The position numbers were made by a program, and so were the translations under genes. Shown piece after piece: positions 1 through 7,159 of a stretch of DNA of 10,155 nt; the stretch's first letter is position 1, and each line of letters begins with the position of its first letter. The stretch is from Lachnospiraceae bacterium UBA7109 (GTDB lineage: Bacteria; Bacillota; Clostridia; Lachnospirales; Lachnospiraceae). The notes beneath the pieces were generated by a model. That model was given only the letters and a program-made list of their open reading frames with translations. It searched no databases and was not told where the DNA came from. Location of the stretch: positions 1-10,155 of the forward strand of contig DKYD01000051.1 of NCBI GenBank assembly GCA_002492335.1, written 5' to 3'.

Positions 1-1094
1 TAATGGAACCAATGTCCTCCGATTTGCTGTCCGTAATTTCCACATCCAAAATATAATGCGCTGCCAATCGGATTCACACCTGCCAGTGCATCTGCAGCTG
101 CCTGATAGCAGCTGGCTGTTGTCTTTCCGGATGCAAGCACCCGATCCAGCTTCCCGGTGATCGCCGGTCCGAACTGACCGCTCTGGTAGATGACCTCCCG
201 GATCGAATTCGGATAAGATGCGCTTCGCACACGATTCAGTACGACTGCCCCTACAGCAACCTGCCCCTCATAAGGCTCTCCACCAGCTTCACAGTAGATC
301 AATGCCGCTAATAAAGACTGTTCATTCGAAGATGCTGCAGCTGCATTTTTCGCTGCTTCTTCTGCTGCCTTTCTCTCTTCCTCTTTTCGTCTGGCTTCCT
401 CCGCAGCTTTCCTTGCCGCCTCTTCCTCAGCAATCTCTTCTACTGTTTTCGCCTCCTGAGACACTCTCACCAGCTCTGCATGCGCTTTCTTTATGTAGAG
501 CTCATTCTGCGCCTCATCCTGCACGGCAATCCATTCTTCATCCGCACCCTCTGCTTCACTGATCACCACATAGGAATCCTGCATATCCGCTTCCACCTCG
601 GCATCCTCCTTGGGCTCGGTAAAAAGCTTTGCCTCCTCATGACTCGGCACGGCCAGCTTCGGACATACCTCTTCTGCCCTCCCTACTGCTTCCACTCCGA
701 ATGCCAGGCTCTCATTCTTTACAAATCCTGTTACATTTCCGGAAGAAACTCTGGACCATTCTTCCCCCTTTTCTTCTACTGAAAAAATGGTATTCGGATA
801 CATCTTTCCAACCACCGCGGCATCTTCTGTCCTGGCCTCGTATACATTCGCCTCAGCATCCACAGCAGAAACAGCTTTCTGATACCACTCCTGCGTCTTT
901 GCCGCCAATTCGGCCATTTCCGGAAGTTTCTCCAGCGTCTCTTCCAGCGGCGTCTGCATATTTACCTCACCAATCAATGAGATCTGTCCCGCCGTAGGTA
1001 CTGCCTGCAGGGCTGTCTCCGCGAATCCGGAGGTCAAAAGACCGGATAAGGTAACGACAAGACATATTGTTGCTTTTTTATGATTCAGCTTCAT
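1..1094 (-). CDS. Secreted cell-wall hydrolase, SleB/Hydrolase_2 family (3' end cut by window edge)
   Basis: I translated this by hand from ATG 1094; 364 complete codons are in the window and the frame is still open at base 1. The ATG follows GGAGGATATCAGAA, a good ribosome binding site. Residues 1-25 form a signal peptide (Lys-rich start, hydrophobic core, TSGFA). About residues 82-133 and 145-209 look like two SH3-like segments of the kind that bind cell wall. Residues 215-256 are a Lys/Glu/Ala-rich helical linker. The catalytic domain starts near residue 259, with LIYCEAGGEPYEGQVAVGAV (265-284), typical of SleB/CwlJ-type hydrolases; Glu269 and Glu273 are the conserved acids. The sequence reaches GGHWFH, close to the usual C-terminus of the family, so very little is missing. 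Known family members are lytic transglycosylases or amidases acting on peptidoglycan. The wall-binding and linker architecture suggests a vegetative wall enzyme rather than a spore germination one, but that is inference. Confidence 0.88.
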   Translation of the reverse strand, partial: MKLNHKKATICLVVTLSGLLTSGFAETALQAVPTAGQISLIGEVNMQTPLEETLEKLPEMAELAAKTQEWYQKAVSAVDAEANVYEARTEDAAVVGKMYPNTIFSVEEKGEEWSRVSSGNVTGFVKNESLAFGVEAVGRAEEVCPKLAVPSHEEAKLFTEPKEDAEVEADMQDSYVVISEAEGADEEWIAVQDEAQNELYIKKAHAELVRVSQEAKTVEEIAEEEAARKAAEEARRKEEERKAAEEAAKNAAAASSNEQSLLAALIYCEAGGEPYEGQVAVGAVVLNRVRSASYPNSIREVIYQSGQFGPAITGKLDRVLASGKTTASCYQAAADALAGVNPIGSALYFGCGNYGQQIGGHWFH

Positions 1095-1143
1095 TTCTGA
1101 TATCCTCCATCTGATTTTAATAAAAAAGAAATTCTTTACTAAA

Positions 1144-1193
1144 ATTATACGTGAATAATTCTTTTTTATTACAAATATTACGAAACTGTTACA
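1144..1193 (-). promoter_or_regulatory. Candidate promoter with WalR-like box for the cell-wall hydrolase
   Basis: On the minus strand a perfect TATAAT lies at 1144-1149, 49 bases before the start codon. Upstream are TGTAAC (1188-1193), five bases, CGTAAT (1177-1182), three bases, then TGTAAT (1168-1173) where a -35 would sit. The WalR (YycF) consensus in Firmicutes is TGTWAH-N5-TGTWAH, so the first pair matches with one mismatch. WalR is known to control cell-wall hydrolases, which fits the gene. No good -35 accompanies this -10, as expected for an activator-dependent promoter. Regulation is inferred from the pattern alone. Confidence 0.45.
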
Positions 1194-1210
1194 TTTTATT
1201 TCGTTTTGAT

Positions 1211-1239
1211 AGAGTAACACAAAAAAGTTTCTTTGTCAA
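1211..1239 (-). promoter_or_regulatory. Possible second promoter for the hydrolase (perfect -35, weak -10)
   Basis: On the minus strand TTGACA (1234-1239) is followed after 17 bases by TACTCT (1211-1216). The -35 is perfect but the -10 is poor. It lies just past the methyltransferase stop codon and would give a leader of about 110 bases that contains the WalR-like repeats. It could be an alternative to the TATAAT promoter at 1144-1149, or chance. Confidence 0.3.
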
Positions 1240-1270
1240 CCTTATCCGGCTTCCAATGTTTTACTTTGTT

Positions 1271-2047
1271 CTATTTCCTTCTCTGTCTGCACACCTCGTA
1301 CATCAAAATACCGGCTGCCATTGCTGCATTCAAAGATTCTACCTGCCCATGCATCGGAATCCTGATCTTCCTGTCTGCTTTAGCCGTAACCTCAGCCCGC
1401 AGGCCATTTCCCTCATTCCCAATCAGAAATGCACATCCATCGGTATAATTTTCTTCATCGTAGAAATGTTCCCCTTCCAGATGTGCGGCATAAGAAGTGA
1501 TGCCATATTCTTTCAGCTCCGGAAGAAATTCTTCCAGATTCTCCAAATATATGAATGGCATCCGATAGATGGATCCCATCGTAGAACGGATCACTTTCGG
1601 ATTATAGATATCTACACAGTCTTTGCTCATCAGAATTCCGGTTACACCGGCCCCCTCCGCGGTACGCAGAATGGTTCCCAGGTTTCCCGGATCCTGCAGG
1701 TTGTCCAGAATCATCAGAAAAGGATGCTCCGCTCCCAGAATCTCCTCTTTTGTCCATTCCCGGCGCGTTACAATACAAAGAATTCCCTGTGGCGTCTTCG
1801 TCGCTGAAACCCGTTCAAATACTGAATCCGACAATATTTCTGCGGACACCTGTTTTTCTTCTACTATTTTCCTCTGCTTCTGATAAAATGTCTCCGATAC
1901 ATACGCCTTTCTGATTCGCTCTGCCGGTGTCTCCTCAAACATTCGCAGACCCTCAATCAAAAACACACCCTCTTCATCCCTGAGCTTTCCCTTCTTCTGT
2001 AATTGCTGCAGATACTTGACCTGCGCATTTCCTGTACTCGTAATCAT
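1271..2047 (-). CDS. TrmH/SpoU-family (SPOUT) RNA 2'-O-methyltransferase
   Basis: A 258-residue protein that transfers a methyl group from S-adenosylmethionine to a ribose 2'-OH in rRNA or tRNA. The N-terminal part (1-95) is a SpoU substrate-binding domain, with FLIEGLRMFEE at 29-39 and the SATKTPQGI segment at 81-89. The C-terminal knot carries all three SpoU motifs: motif 1 at 111-134 (DNLQDPGNLGTILRTAEGAG, with Asn122 and Arg128), motif 2 at 208-215 (LIGNEGNG), motif 3 at 229-247 (RIPMHGQVESLNAAMAAGI). I chose ATG 2047 over ATG 2056: the AAGGAGA site sits directly against 2056 but about 10 bases from 2047, and MITSTGNAQVK is the usual family start. The exact RNA target (RlmB-like, TsnR-like or YsgA-like) cannot be told from sequence. 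Transcribed alone from its own promoter. Confidence 0.9.
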   Translation of the reverse strand: MITSTGNAQVKYLQQLQKKGKLRDEEGVFLIEGLRMFEETPAERIRKAYVSETFYQKQRKIVEEKQVSAEILSDSVFERVSATKTPQGILCIVTRREWTKEEILGAEHPFLMILDNLQDPGNLGTILRTAEGAGVTGILMSKDCVDIYNPKVIRSTMGSIYRMPFIYLENLEEFLPELKEYGITSYAAHLEGEHFYDEENYTDGCAFLIGNEGNGLRAEVTAKADRKIRIPMHGQVESLNAAMAAGILMYEVCRQRRK

Positions 2048-2074
2048 ATTCCACATTTCTCCTTTTCGCCTACC

Positions 2075-2103
2075 ATTATAGCACAGACTATCCGGATAGC
2101 CTA
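2075..2103 (-). promoter_or_regulatory. Promoter of the RNA methyltransferase, with a 12-bp palindrome in it
   Basis: On the minus strand a perfect TATAAT lies at 2075-2080. A weak -35 (TAGGCT, 2098-2103) lies 17 bases upstream. Transcription would begin near 2068, only about 12 bases before ATG 2056 and 21 before ATG 2047, which supports the latter start. The spacer contains the perfect palindrome CTATCCGGATAG (2088-2099), which could be a repressor operator. Confidence 0.55.
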
Positions 2104-2167
2104 TAAAAAGCTTCCCCTCTGAATTAATTAAATTTTCTTAAAAATCATAAAAATAAACGAAAGATGC

Positions 2168-2196
2168 TTGAGTCTGCTTTTTCATTTTGCTACACT
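2168..2196 (+). promoter_or_regulatory. Promoter of the PAP2 gene
   Basis: TTGAGT (2168-2173, four of six -35 matches), a 17-base spacer, and TACACT (2191-2196, four of six) preceded by TGC, an extended -10. Transcription would start near 2203. The in-frame TTG at 2168 is therefore in the promoter and cannot be the start codon, which supports ATG 2258. Confidence 0.5.
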
Positions 2197-2257
2197 GTCA
2201 TCAGTATGGCCAAACATTCTCCATACGGATCTTATAAAAGGCACTGGTGATAATAAC

Positions 2258-2934
2258 ATGAAGCGACTCAAAAAAGCACTGACAAAAATCATTCCTGAAT
2301 ATAGCTTCATTCCGCTTGCTCTGGCTCTCTCTTTCAACTTTCTTGTTTACTATGGTGCAAGACTGGTTGCCGGCAATTGGCATCACTACAACATAACCAC
2401 TCCGCTGGACAGACGGATCCCCTTCTGGTCTCCGTCAGCATTTATTTATCTGGGATGCTATCTGTTCTGGTGTATCAATTACATTTTAATTGCACGACAA
2501 AGTAAAAAGGAAGTCTGTCAGTTTTTTCTGCCGATCTGCTTTCACGACTTATCTGCCTGGTCTGCTTTCTTGCCTTTCCAACCACCACGGTCCGTCCTTA
2601 TGTGGAGCCTGACGGATTCTGGAATCAGGTAATACTACTGCTATATTCCATTGATGCCGCCGATAATCTATTTCCTTCTATTCATTGCCTGGTCAGCTGG
2701 TTCTGCTACATCGGCATAAAAAGAAAAAAGGAAATCCCTGTATGGTATCAGCGGATTTCCTGTATCATCGCAATTCTGGTTTGTATATCTACTTTGACAA
2801 CAAAGCAGCATGTTCTTATCGATGTAATCGGAGGCATACTTCTGGCCGAAATCAGCTTCCGGATCGGAAAGCATACGTCTATTGCACAGACCTATGAAAG
2901 ATTTCTGGATAAAATACAGCGCTTTATACCTTAA
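2258..2934 (+). pseudogene. PAP2-superfamily membrane phosphatase, disrupted by a -1 frameshift
   Basis: Reading starts at ATG 2258 after GGTGA (2246-2250). It stays in one frame to about residue 90, then loses homology and stops at 2632 (124 residues). The rest of the protein is in the frame one base back, open from 2521 to the TAA at 2932. Adding one T to the T6 run at 2522-2527 joins them into a coherent 225-residue protein (CQFF then SADLLSRLIC). The repaired protein has about six hydrophobic segments (roughly 17-37, 62-80, 94-108, 144-156, 165-180, 186-202). It also has PAP2 signature pieces: Arg113-Pro114, PSIH at 140-143, and a C-terminal motif with His185 and Asp189 in TTKQHVLIDVIGG. 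Such proteins dephosphorylate lipid phosphates or transfer head groups at the membrane. The downstream half has only an unsupported GTG (2602), so it is probably not made separately. It could be a true pseudogene, a phase-variable tract or a sequencing error. Confidence 0.8.
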
Positions 2935-3613
2935 AGCGGTACCCAACTCCCCATATGGTCTCAATATATTGTGGATTCGACGTATCGAACTCGATCTTCT
3001 CACGGATTTTCTTAATGTGCACCGTGACTGTTGCAATATCTCCAATGGACTCCATGTCCCAGATTTCACTGAACAGCTCATCCTTCGTATAGACATGATT
3101 CGGATGGCTTGCCAGAAAGGTCAGCAGGTCAAATTCCTTCGTAGTAAATGCTTTCTCCTGTCCATTGATCCAGACTCTTCTTGCTGTAGTATCGATCTTC
3201 AGCCCACGAATCTCGATCACCTTATTTTCCTCTACATTACTGCCGATCAGACGCTCATACCGTGCCAAATGTGCTTTCACCCGCGCTACCATCTCACTCG
3301 GACTGAACGGCTTGGTCATATAGTCATCCGCACCCAGGCCCAGACCACGGATTTTATCAATATCGTCTTTCTTCGCAGACACCATAATAATCGGCGTGTT
3401 CTTTGCGCTGCGGATCTGCTTACAGATCTCGAAACCGTCCACGCCCGGCAGCATCAGGTCCAGAATGAACATATTATAATCCCCGGATAACGCCTTACTC
3501 AATCCCAGGCTTCCATCATTCTCCACATCTACTGTAAATCCACTCAGCTCCAGATAATCTTTTTCCAGCTCTGCAATCGCTTCTTCATCTTCTATAATCA
3601 ATATCCTGCTCAT
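2924..3613 (-). CDS. OmpR/PhoB-family response regulator
   Basis: A 229-residue cytoplasmic transcription factor, the partner of the kinase gene just upstream. The receiver domain (about 1-115) has the acidic pocket Glu8-Asp9, phosphoacceptor Asp52 in FILDLMLPG, Ser79 and Lys101 in YMTKPF. A winged-helix DNA-binding domain (about 130-229) ends with YIETIWGVGYRFKV, the standard end of this family. I chose ATG 3613 because AGGAGGTG precedes it and MSRILIIEDEE is the canonical start; upstream in-frame codons lie within the kinase gene. The start overlaps the kinase 3' end by 29 bases, so translation is probably coupled. Its stop codon lies inside the end of the convergent PAP2 gene, and no terminator separates them. 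Target genes are not evident. Confidence 0.94.
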   Translation of the reverse strand: MSRILIIEDEEAIAELEKDYLELSGFTVDVENDGSLGLSKALSGDYNMFILDLMLPGVDGFEICKQIRSAKNTPIIMVSAKKDDIDKIRGLGLGADDYMTKPFSPSEMVARVKAHLARYERLIGSNVEENKVIEIRGLKIDTTARRVWINGQEKAFTTKEFDLLTFLASHPNHVYTKDELFSEIWDMESIGDIATVTVHIKKIREKIEFDTSNPQYIETIWGVGYRFKV

Positions 3614-5102
3614 GCACCGGCACCTCCTGATATTTTCTGATAACAAAATACATTGTCGTTCCTGTTCCTTCCTTACTGGTTGCCCAGATCTTTCCGCCAT
3701 GTTCTTCAATAATCTTTTTTACAATCGACAGGCCGATTCCGCTTCCGCCTTTCGATGAATTTCTGGAAGCATCCGTCCGATAAAAACGATCAAAGATATA
3801 CGGCAGCTCTTTTGCACCGATTCCCTTGCCATTATCCTCCAGCTCTACCTGAACGAAATCGCCGACATCCTTTACTCGAAGGTTTATCACGGCCTTATCC
3901 TTATCCATATACTTCAGCGAATTCGATATAATATTGTTAATCACACGCTTCAGCTGTTCTGCATCGGCAATAATCAGAGTATCTTCCTGCACATAGTTAT
4001 AATAACCGAAAGCAACACCCTTCGCCTCCAGCTCCAGAGAAAGATCCTCCGCACAATCGGCAAAATACTCCCCTACAGGGATGGTCGCAAAATTATACGG
4101 AATGCGGTTTGTATCGATATTGGAGTAAAATGTCAGCTCATTGATCAACCGCTCCATCTCGTTTGCCTTATTATAAATCGTACGGATATATTTGTTCATT
4201 TTTTCCGGTGTATCCGCCACACCATCAATGATTCCCTCTGCATATCCTTTGATCGCCGTAATCGGCGTTTTCAAATCATGGGAAATATTACTGATTAATT
4301 CTTTATTATCCGAATCAGCTTTCACCTTCTCTTCCGCATTAGCCTTCAGCCGGCATCTCATCGCCTCAAAATCCCGACAGAGACCGCCCAGTTCATCATC
4401 CGTTTCCGCTTCTATTTTAAAGTCCAGATTTCCCTGCTGGATATTCTCTGCCGCCTTCTTCATCTTGCTGATCGGCCCGGCTACTCCCTGATAAATCCAT
4501 ATAATTAACAGAGAAGCCGTCAATACCAGAATCAGAATTACCGCCAGGATAATATCTATCATGAACTCACGTACTTCAGGAATGACGTCTTCTACATCCA
4601 TAATAATAAAGGCGCTTCCTTTACTTCGATCCGGATACATAAAATCCGCCTGTTTAACCAGTACCTGAAGATCCCCTCCCAGATAAATACCATTATCTGA
4701 ATCTGTCGTATCCGCCTGGTAAACAGGCAATTCTTTTATCACTTCCTGTGTCTTATCATCTTCTTGTCCGATATAGACTACAACATTGTCCTTTCGTACA
4801 AGCAGATAAGCATTTTTTGATGTCAGTTTTTTATTAATCTCTGCCAGATACGTAGCATCTTCCATTTTCTGGGGTGACTGCCGGACAGTTTCTGCCAGAT
4901 CGTGATAAGATTTCTCCGTCACCCGGTTGAGTATCTGCACTGGATTAGAAAATGATTTATATGTTGTACCGGATATTCCGTATGTCTTTTCCACTGAACG
5001 GATCTGATACTGCCCGAACCACAAAATCGCTAATGCACTCATCAAAACCGGCAATGTAATAATCGTCAGAAAAGCAATGATCAGTCTTGTCTTTAATTTC
5101 AA
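3585..5102 (-). CDS. Membrane sensor histidine kinase, probable TTG start
   Basis: About 505 residues from the preferred TTG at 5102. Layout in that numbering: transmembrane helix 6-28; extracytoplasmic sensor region about 29-180; transmembrane helix 181-203; HAMP 204-256; HisKA with phospho-His275 in ISHDLKTPITAIKGYAEGI; HATPase with N box Asn394, G1 DNGKGIG (423-428), F box FDRFYR and G2 GSGIGLSIV (453-461). All catalytic motifs are intact. An ATG at 5126 is in frame, but it would lie about six bases from the predicted transcription start. TTG 5102 has AAAGGA nine bases upstream and gives the family-like start KLKTRLIIAFL. The sensor domain matches nothing I can name, so the signal is unknown. 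It forms an operon with the overlapping response regulator. The architecture resembles many Lachnospiraceae two-component pairs; there is no PAS domain, so it is not a classical WalK. Confidence 0.92.
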   Translation of the reverse strand: MKLKTRLIIAFLTIITLPVLMSALAILWFGQYQIRSVEKTYGISGTTYKSFSNPVQILNRVTEKSYHDLAETVRQSPQKMEDATYLAEINKKLTSKNAYLLVRKDNVVVYIGQEDDKTQEVIKELPVYQADTTDSDNGIYLGGDLQVLVKQADFMYPDRSKGSAFIIMDVEDVIPEVREFMIDIILAVILILVLTASLLIIWIYQGVAGPISKMKKAAENIQQGNLDFKIEAETDDELGGLCRDFEAMRCRLKANAEEKVKADSDNKELISNISHDLKTPITAIKGYAEGIIDGVADTPEKMNKYIRTIYNKANEMERLINELTFYSNIDTNRIPYNFATIPVGEYFADCAEDLSLELEAKGVAFGYYNYVQEDTLIIADAEQLKRVINNIISNSLKYMDKDKAVINLRVKDVGDFVQVELEDNGKGIGAKELPYIFDRFYRTDASRNSSKGGSGIGLSIVKKIIEEHGGKIWATSKEGTGTTMYFVIRKYQEVPVHEQDIDYRR

Positions 5103-5138
5103 ACACTCACATCCTTTCAGAACCATTTCACTTTTTAA

Positions 5139-5167
5139 ATCATACCATAGAAACCATGGCTTTTCAC
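5139..5167 (-). promoter_or_regulatory. Promoter of the histidine kinase-response regulator operon
   Basis: On the minus strand GTGAAA (5162-5167, four of six), a 17-base spacer, and TATGAT (5139-5144, five of six) preceded by TGG, an extended -10. The start point would be near 5132, giving a leader of about 30 bases to TTG 5102. The rest of the 5127-5302 gap is AT-rich; I see no firm promoter for the plus-strand gene at 5303. Confidence 0.5.
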
Positions 5168-5302
5168 GAAAGTGGAGCTAAATATTTCTAAACTTTTTAT
5201 AAAAACCCGGTTTTTCTTTAAAACCTCCCCATAAATGGCTCTAATATAAAAGGACAGGTCAATAGCAACCATACACAAAAGTCATTTAGGAGGGGCTGAA
5301 AC

Positions 5303-5785
5303 ATGAATAACCACAAAGCCAAAACACAGCTGGAAACCAGCCAAAAGCTGACTGCTCCTTATCTGTTCACCTATGGAACATTCCGTCATCCTTATGTACA
5401 GAAGCACATCCTGGGACGTGTCATAGAGGGACAGGAAGCAGTACTCGAGGGATATACCATTAACTGTGCCGGGCAATATTATGATATTATTGAAAAGGCA
5501 GATGCTAACGTACCCGGCGTTATTTTACCGCTCACAGAAGAAGAGCTTGACAGAGCCGATATCTGGGAGGATGTTCCTCTCTACAAACGGTGCCGCAAAA
5601 AAGTGCGGATCGCAAATGGCTTCGTAACTGCCATCGTTTATGTGAAAACCAACCGGACAGAACCATTTATCGAGCTGACCGACTACGCCAGCCTGTCACA
5701 GCTTTCTGAGGAAAAGCTGAAGGAAGCCATTGATGCCTGTGTGGCATCGCATCCAGAGCTACAGAATATGCATAAACAAAAATAA
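5303..5785 (+). CDS. Gamma-glutamylcyclotransferase-like (AIG2/GGCT fold) protein
   Basis: A 160-residue cytoplasmic protein of the GGCT/AIG2-like fold. Evidence is the substrate-binding signature YLFTYGTFRHP at residues 20-30 (YGT loop), the PGVI strand at 71-74, and DIWEDVPLYKR at 86-96, where Glu89 aligns with the catalytic acid of the usual LDxxE...Y.R pattern. Family members release 5-oxoproline from gamma-glutamyl amines or dipeptides; some act on other gamma-glutamyl conjugates, so the substrate is open. The start is ATG 5303 with AGGAGGGG eight bases upstream. The N-terminal extension of about 18 polar residues before the fold is a little longer than usual. It is transcribed alone and shares a bidirectional terminator with metK. 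Confidence 0.83.
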   Translation: MNNHKAKTQLETSQKLTAPYLFTYGTFRHPYVQKHILGRVIEGQEAVLEGYTINCAGQYYDIIEKADANVPGVILPLTEEELDRADIWEDVPLYKRCRKKVRIANGFVTAIVYVKTNRTEPFIELTDYASLSQLSEEKLKEAIDACVASHPELQNMHKQK

Positions 5786-5791
5786 TATAAT

Positions 5792-5840
5792 AAAAGACAG
5801 TATCAGAGCCGACATTAATACCAGCCTGATACTGTCTTTT
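5792..5840. terminator. Bidirectional intrinsic terminator between the GGCT-like gene and metK
   Basis: A perfect 15-base inverted repeat, AAAAGACAGTATCAG (5792-5806) and its complement (5826-5840), with a 19-base loop. The A and T ends give a U tract in either direction, so one hairpin serves both convergent genes. Confidence 0.9.
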
Positions 5841-5854
5841 CATATTTCCTTCTA

Positions 5855-7048
5855 TTAACAATTCAGATAGGATTTCAATACTTCTACTTTATCCAGTTTT
5901 TCCCATGGAAGATCCAGATCATTGCGTCCAAAATGTCCATATGCTGCTGTCTGCTTATAGATCGGACGTCTCAGATCCAACATTTTGATAATTCCTGCCG
6001 GCCGCAAATCGAAGTTCTCTCTTACGATCTCAACCAACTTTGTTTCGGAAATCTTTCCGGTTCCGTAGGTATCAATCATAATGGAAGTCGGATGTGCTAC
6101 GCCGATCGCATAGGACAGCTGAATCTCACACTTCTTTGCGATGCCTGCTGCAACAATGTTTTTCGCTACATAACGTGCTGCATATGCTGCAGAACGGTCT
6201 ACCTTCGTACAGTCTTTTCCGGAAAATGCACCGCCGCCGTGGCGTGCTGTTCCACCATAGGTATCTACAATGATTTTCCTGCCTGTCAGGCCGCTGTCTC
6301 CGTGCGGTCCGCCAATTACGAAGCGTCCTGTCGGATTGATAAAGAACTTCGTATTCTCGTCCACCATTTCTGCAGGCAGAACCGGATCCAGTACATATTC
6401 TTTAATATCTGCATGGATCTTTTCCTGGGTGACATCCGGATCATGTTGTGTAGAAATAACAACCGCATCGAGACGTGCCGGTACACCATTTTCATCATAT
6501 TCTACCGTCACCTGAGACTTTCCGTCCGGCCGCAGATAAGAAAGTGTTCCATTCTTTCTCACTTCCGTCAGTTTTCTGGTCAGCTTATGTGCCAGGCTGA
6601 TCGGATACGGCATATACTCCTCTGTCTCATCACAGGCATAGCCAAACATCATTCCCTGATCTCCTGCACCGATTGCATCCAGCTCTTCATCAGACATTTT
6701 ATGCTCTTTCGCTTCCAACGCCTGATCCACACCCAATGCAATATCTGCCGACTGCTCATCAATCATCGTGATCACACCGCAATTGTCAGCATCAAATCCG
6801 AATTTTCCACGGGTATAACCAATCTCACGTACGGTGTCACGTACAATCTTCTGGATATCTACATAAGCCTTTGTGGTAATTTCACCCATGACCATAACCA
6901 TACCTGTTGTAGTAGCTGTTTCACAGGCAACACGACTCATAGGATCCTGCTCCATAAGAGCGTCCAGAATAGCGTCTGAGATCGCATCACACATTTTATC
7001 CGGATGTCCTTCAGTCACTGATTCAGAAGTAAATAGTCTTCTTTCCAT
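5855..7048 (-). CDS. metK: S-adenosylmethionine synthetase
   Basis: A 397-residue cytoplasmic enzyme that makes S-adenosylmethionine from methionine and ATP. Its length is normal for bacterial MetK. Visible signatures: the ATP-site segment SVTEGHPDKMCDAISDAILD (10-29) with His15; the hexapeptide GAGDQG (127-132); and the glycine-rich P-loop-like GGGAFSGKD (271-279) with Lys278. The C-terminal domain holds GHFGRND (371-377). The start is ATG 7048 behind AAAGGAGTTATGAA. Expression is controlled by the SAM-I riboswitch in its leader, so the product represses its own synthesis. Its product feeds the methyltransferase encoded at 1271-2047 among many others. All motifs are intact and I see nothing unusual in the coding region. 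Confidence 0.98.
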   Translation of the reverse strand: MERRLFTSESVTEGHPDKMCDAISDAILDALMEQDPMSRVACETATTTGMVMVMGEITTKAYVDIQKIVRDTVREIGYTRGKFGFDADNCGVITMIDEQSADIALGVDQALEAKEHKMSDEELDAIGAGDQGMMFGYACDETEEYMPYPISLAHKLTRKLTEVRKNGTLSYLRPDGKSQVTVEYDENGVPARLDAVVISTQHDPDVTQEKIHADIKEYVLDPVLPAEMVDENTKFFINPTGRFVIGGPHGDSGLTGRKIIVDTYGGTARHGGGAFSGKDCTKVDRSAAYAARYVAKNIVAAGIAKKCEIQLSYAIGVAHPTSIMIDTYGTGKISETKLVEIVRENFDLRPAGIIKMLDLRRPIYKQTAAYGHFGRNDLDLPWEKLDKVEVLKSYLNC

Positions 7049-7111
7049 TTCATAACTCCTTTCGTCTTTCTCTCTTCATTGTTGAACTGCCAGATCTTTT
7101 TTCTCCTTAAT

Positions 7112-7141
7112 AAAGAAAAAGCAGCCCACAATAATGGACTG
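7112..7141 (-). terminator. Riboswitch-controlled terminator in the metK leader
   Basis: In the minus-strand RNA, CAGTCCA (7135-7141), loop TTATTG, and TGGGCTG (7122-7128) form a seven-pair stem with one G-U pair, followed by CTTTTTCTTT. The loop base segment TTATTGT (7128-7134) is exactly complementary to ACAATAA (7163-7169), part of the aptamer's P1 3' strand. Pairing those two would form an antiterminator and destroy this hairpin. Confidence 0.88.
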
Positions 7142-7159
7142 TTTATGCTTAAAACAATC

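Noticed and set aside
218..997. Pro/Leu/His-rich plus-strand frames
   Set aside because: They are antisense to the cell-wall hydrolase, whose Glu/Ala/Lys-rich linker produces such compositions in reverse.
1151..1807. Plus-strand open frame of 218 codons
   Set aside because: It runs antisense through the RNA methyltransferase and its upstream region; its composition is not protein-like and the opposite strand is clearly coding.
2602..2934. Separate 110-residue gene starting at GTG 2602
   Set aside because: No ribosome binding site precedes it and homology continues upstream in the same frame to 2521, so it is the rear half of the frameshifted PAP2 gene.
5201..5215. AAAAACCCGGTTTTT palindrome in the kinase upstream region
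   Set aside because: The loop would be one base, or the stem almost all A-T if opened; it is not a credible terminator and shows no operator context.
5933..6979. Long plus-strand open frame of 348 codons
   Set aside because: It is exactly antisense to metK, which has every family motif. The translation is Cys/His/Ile-rich with no domain, and no ribosome binding site supports it.
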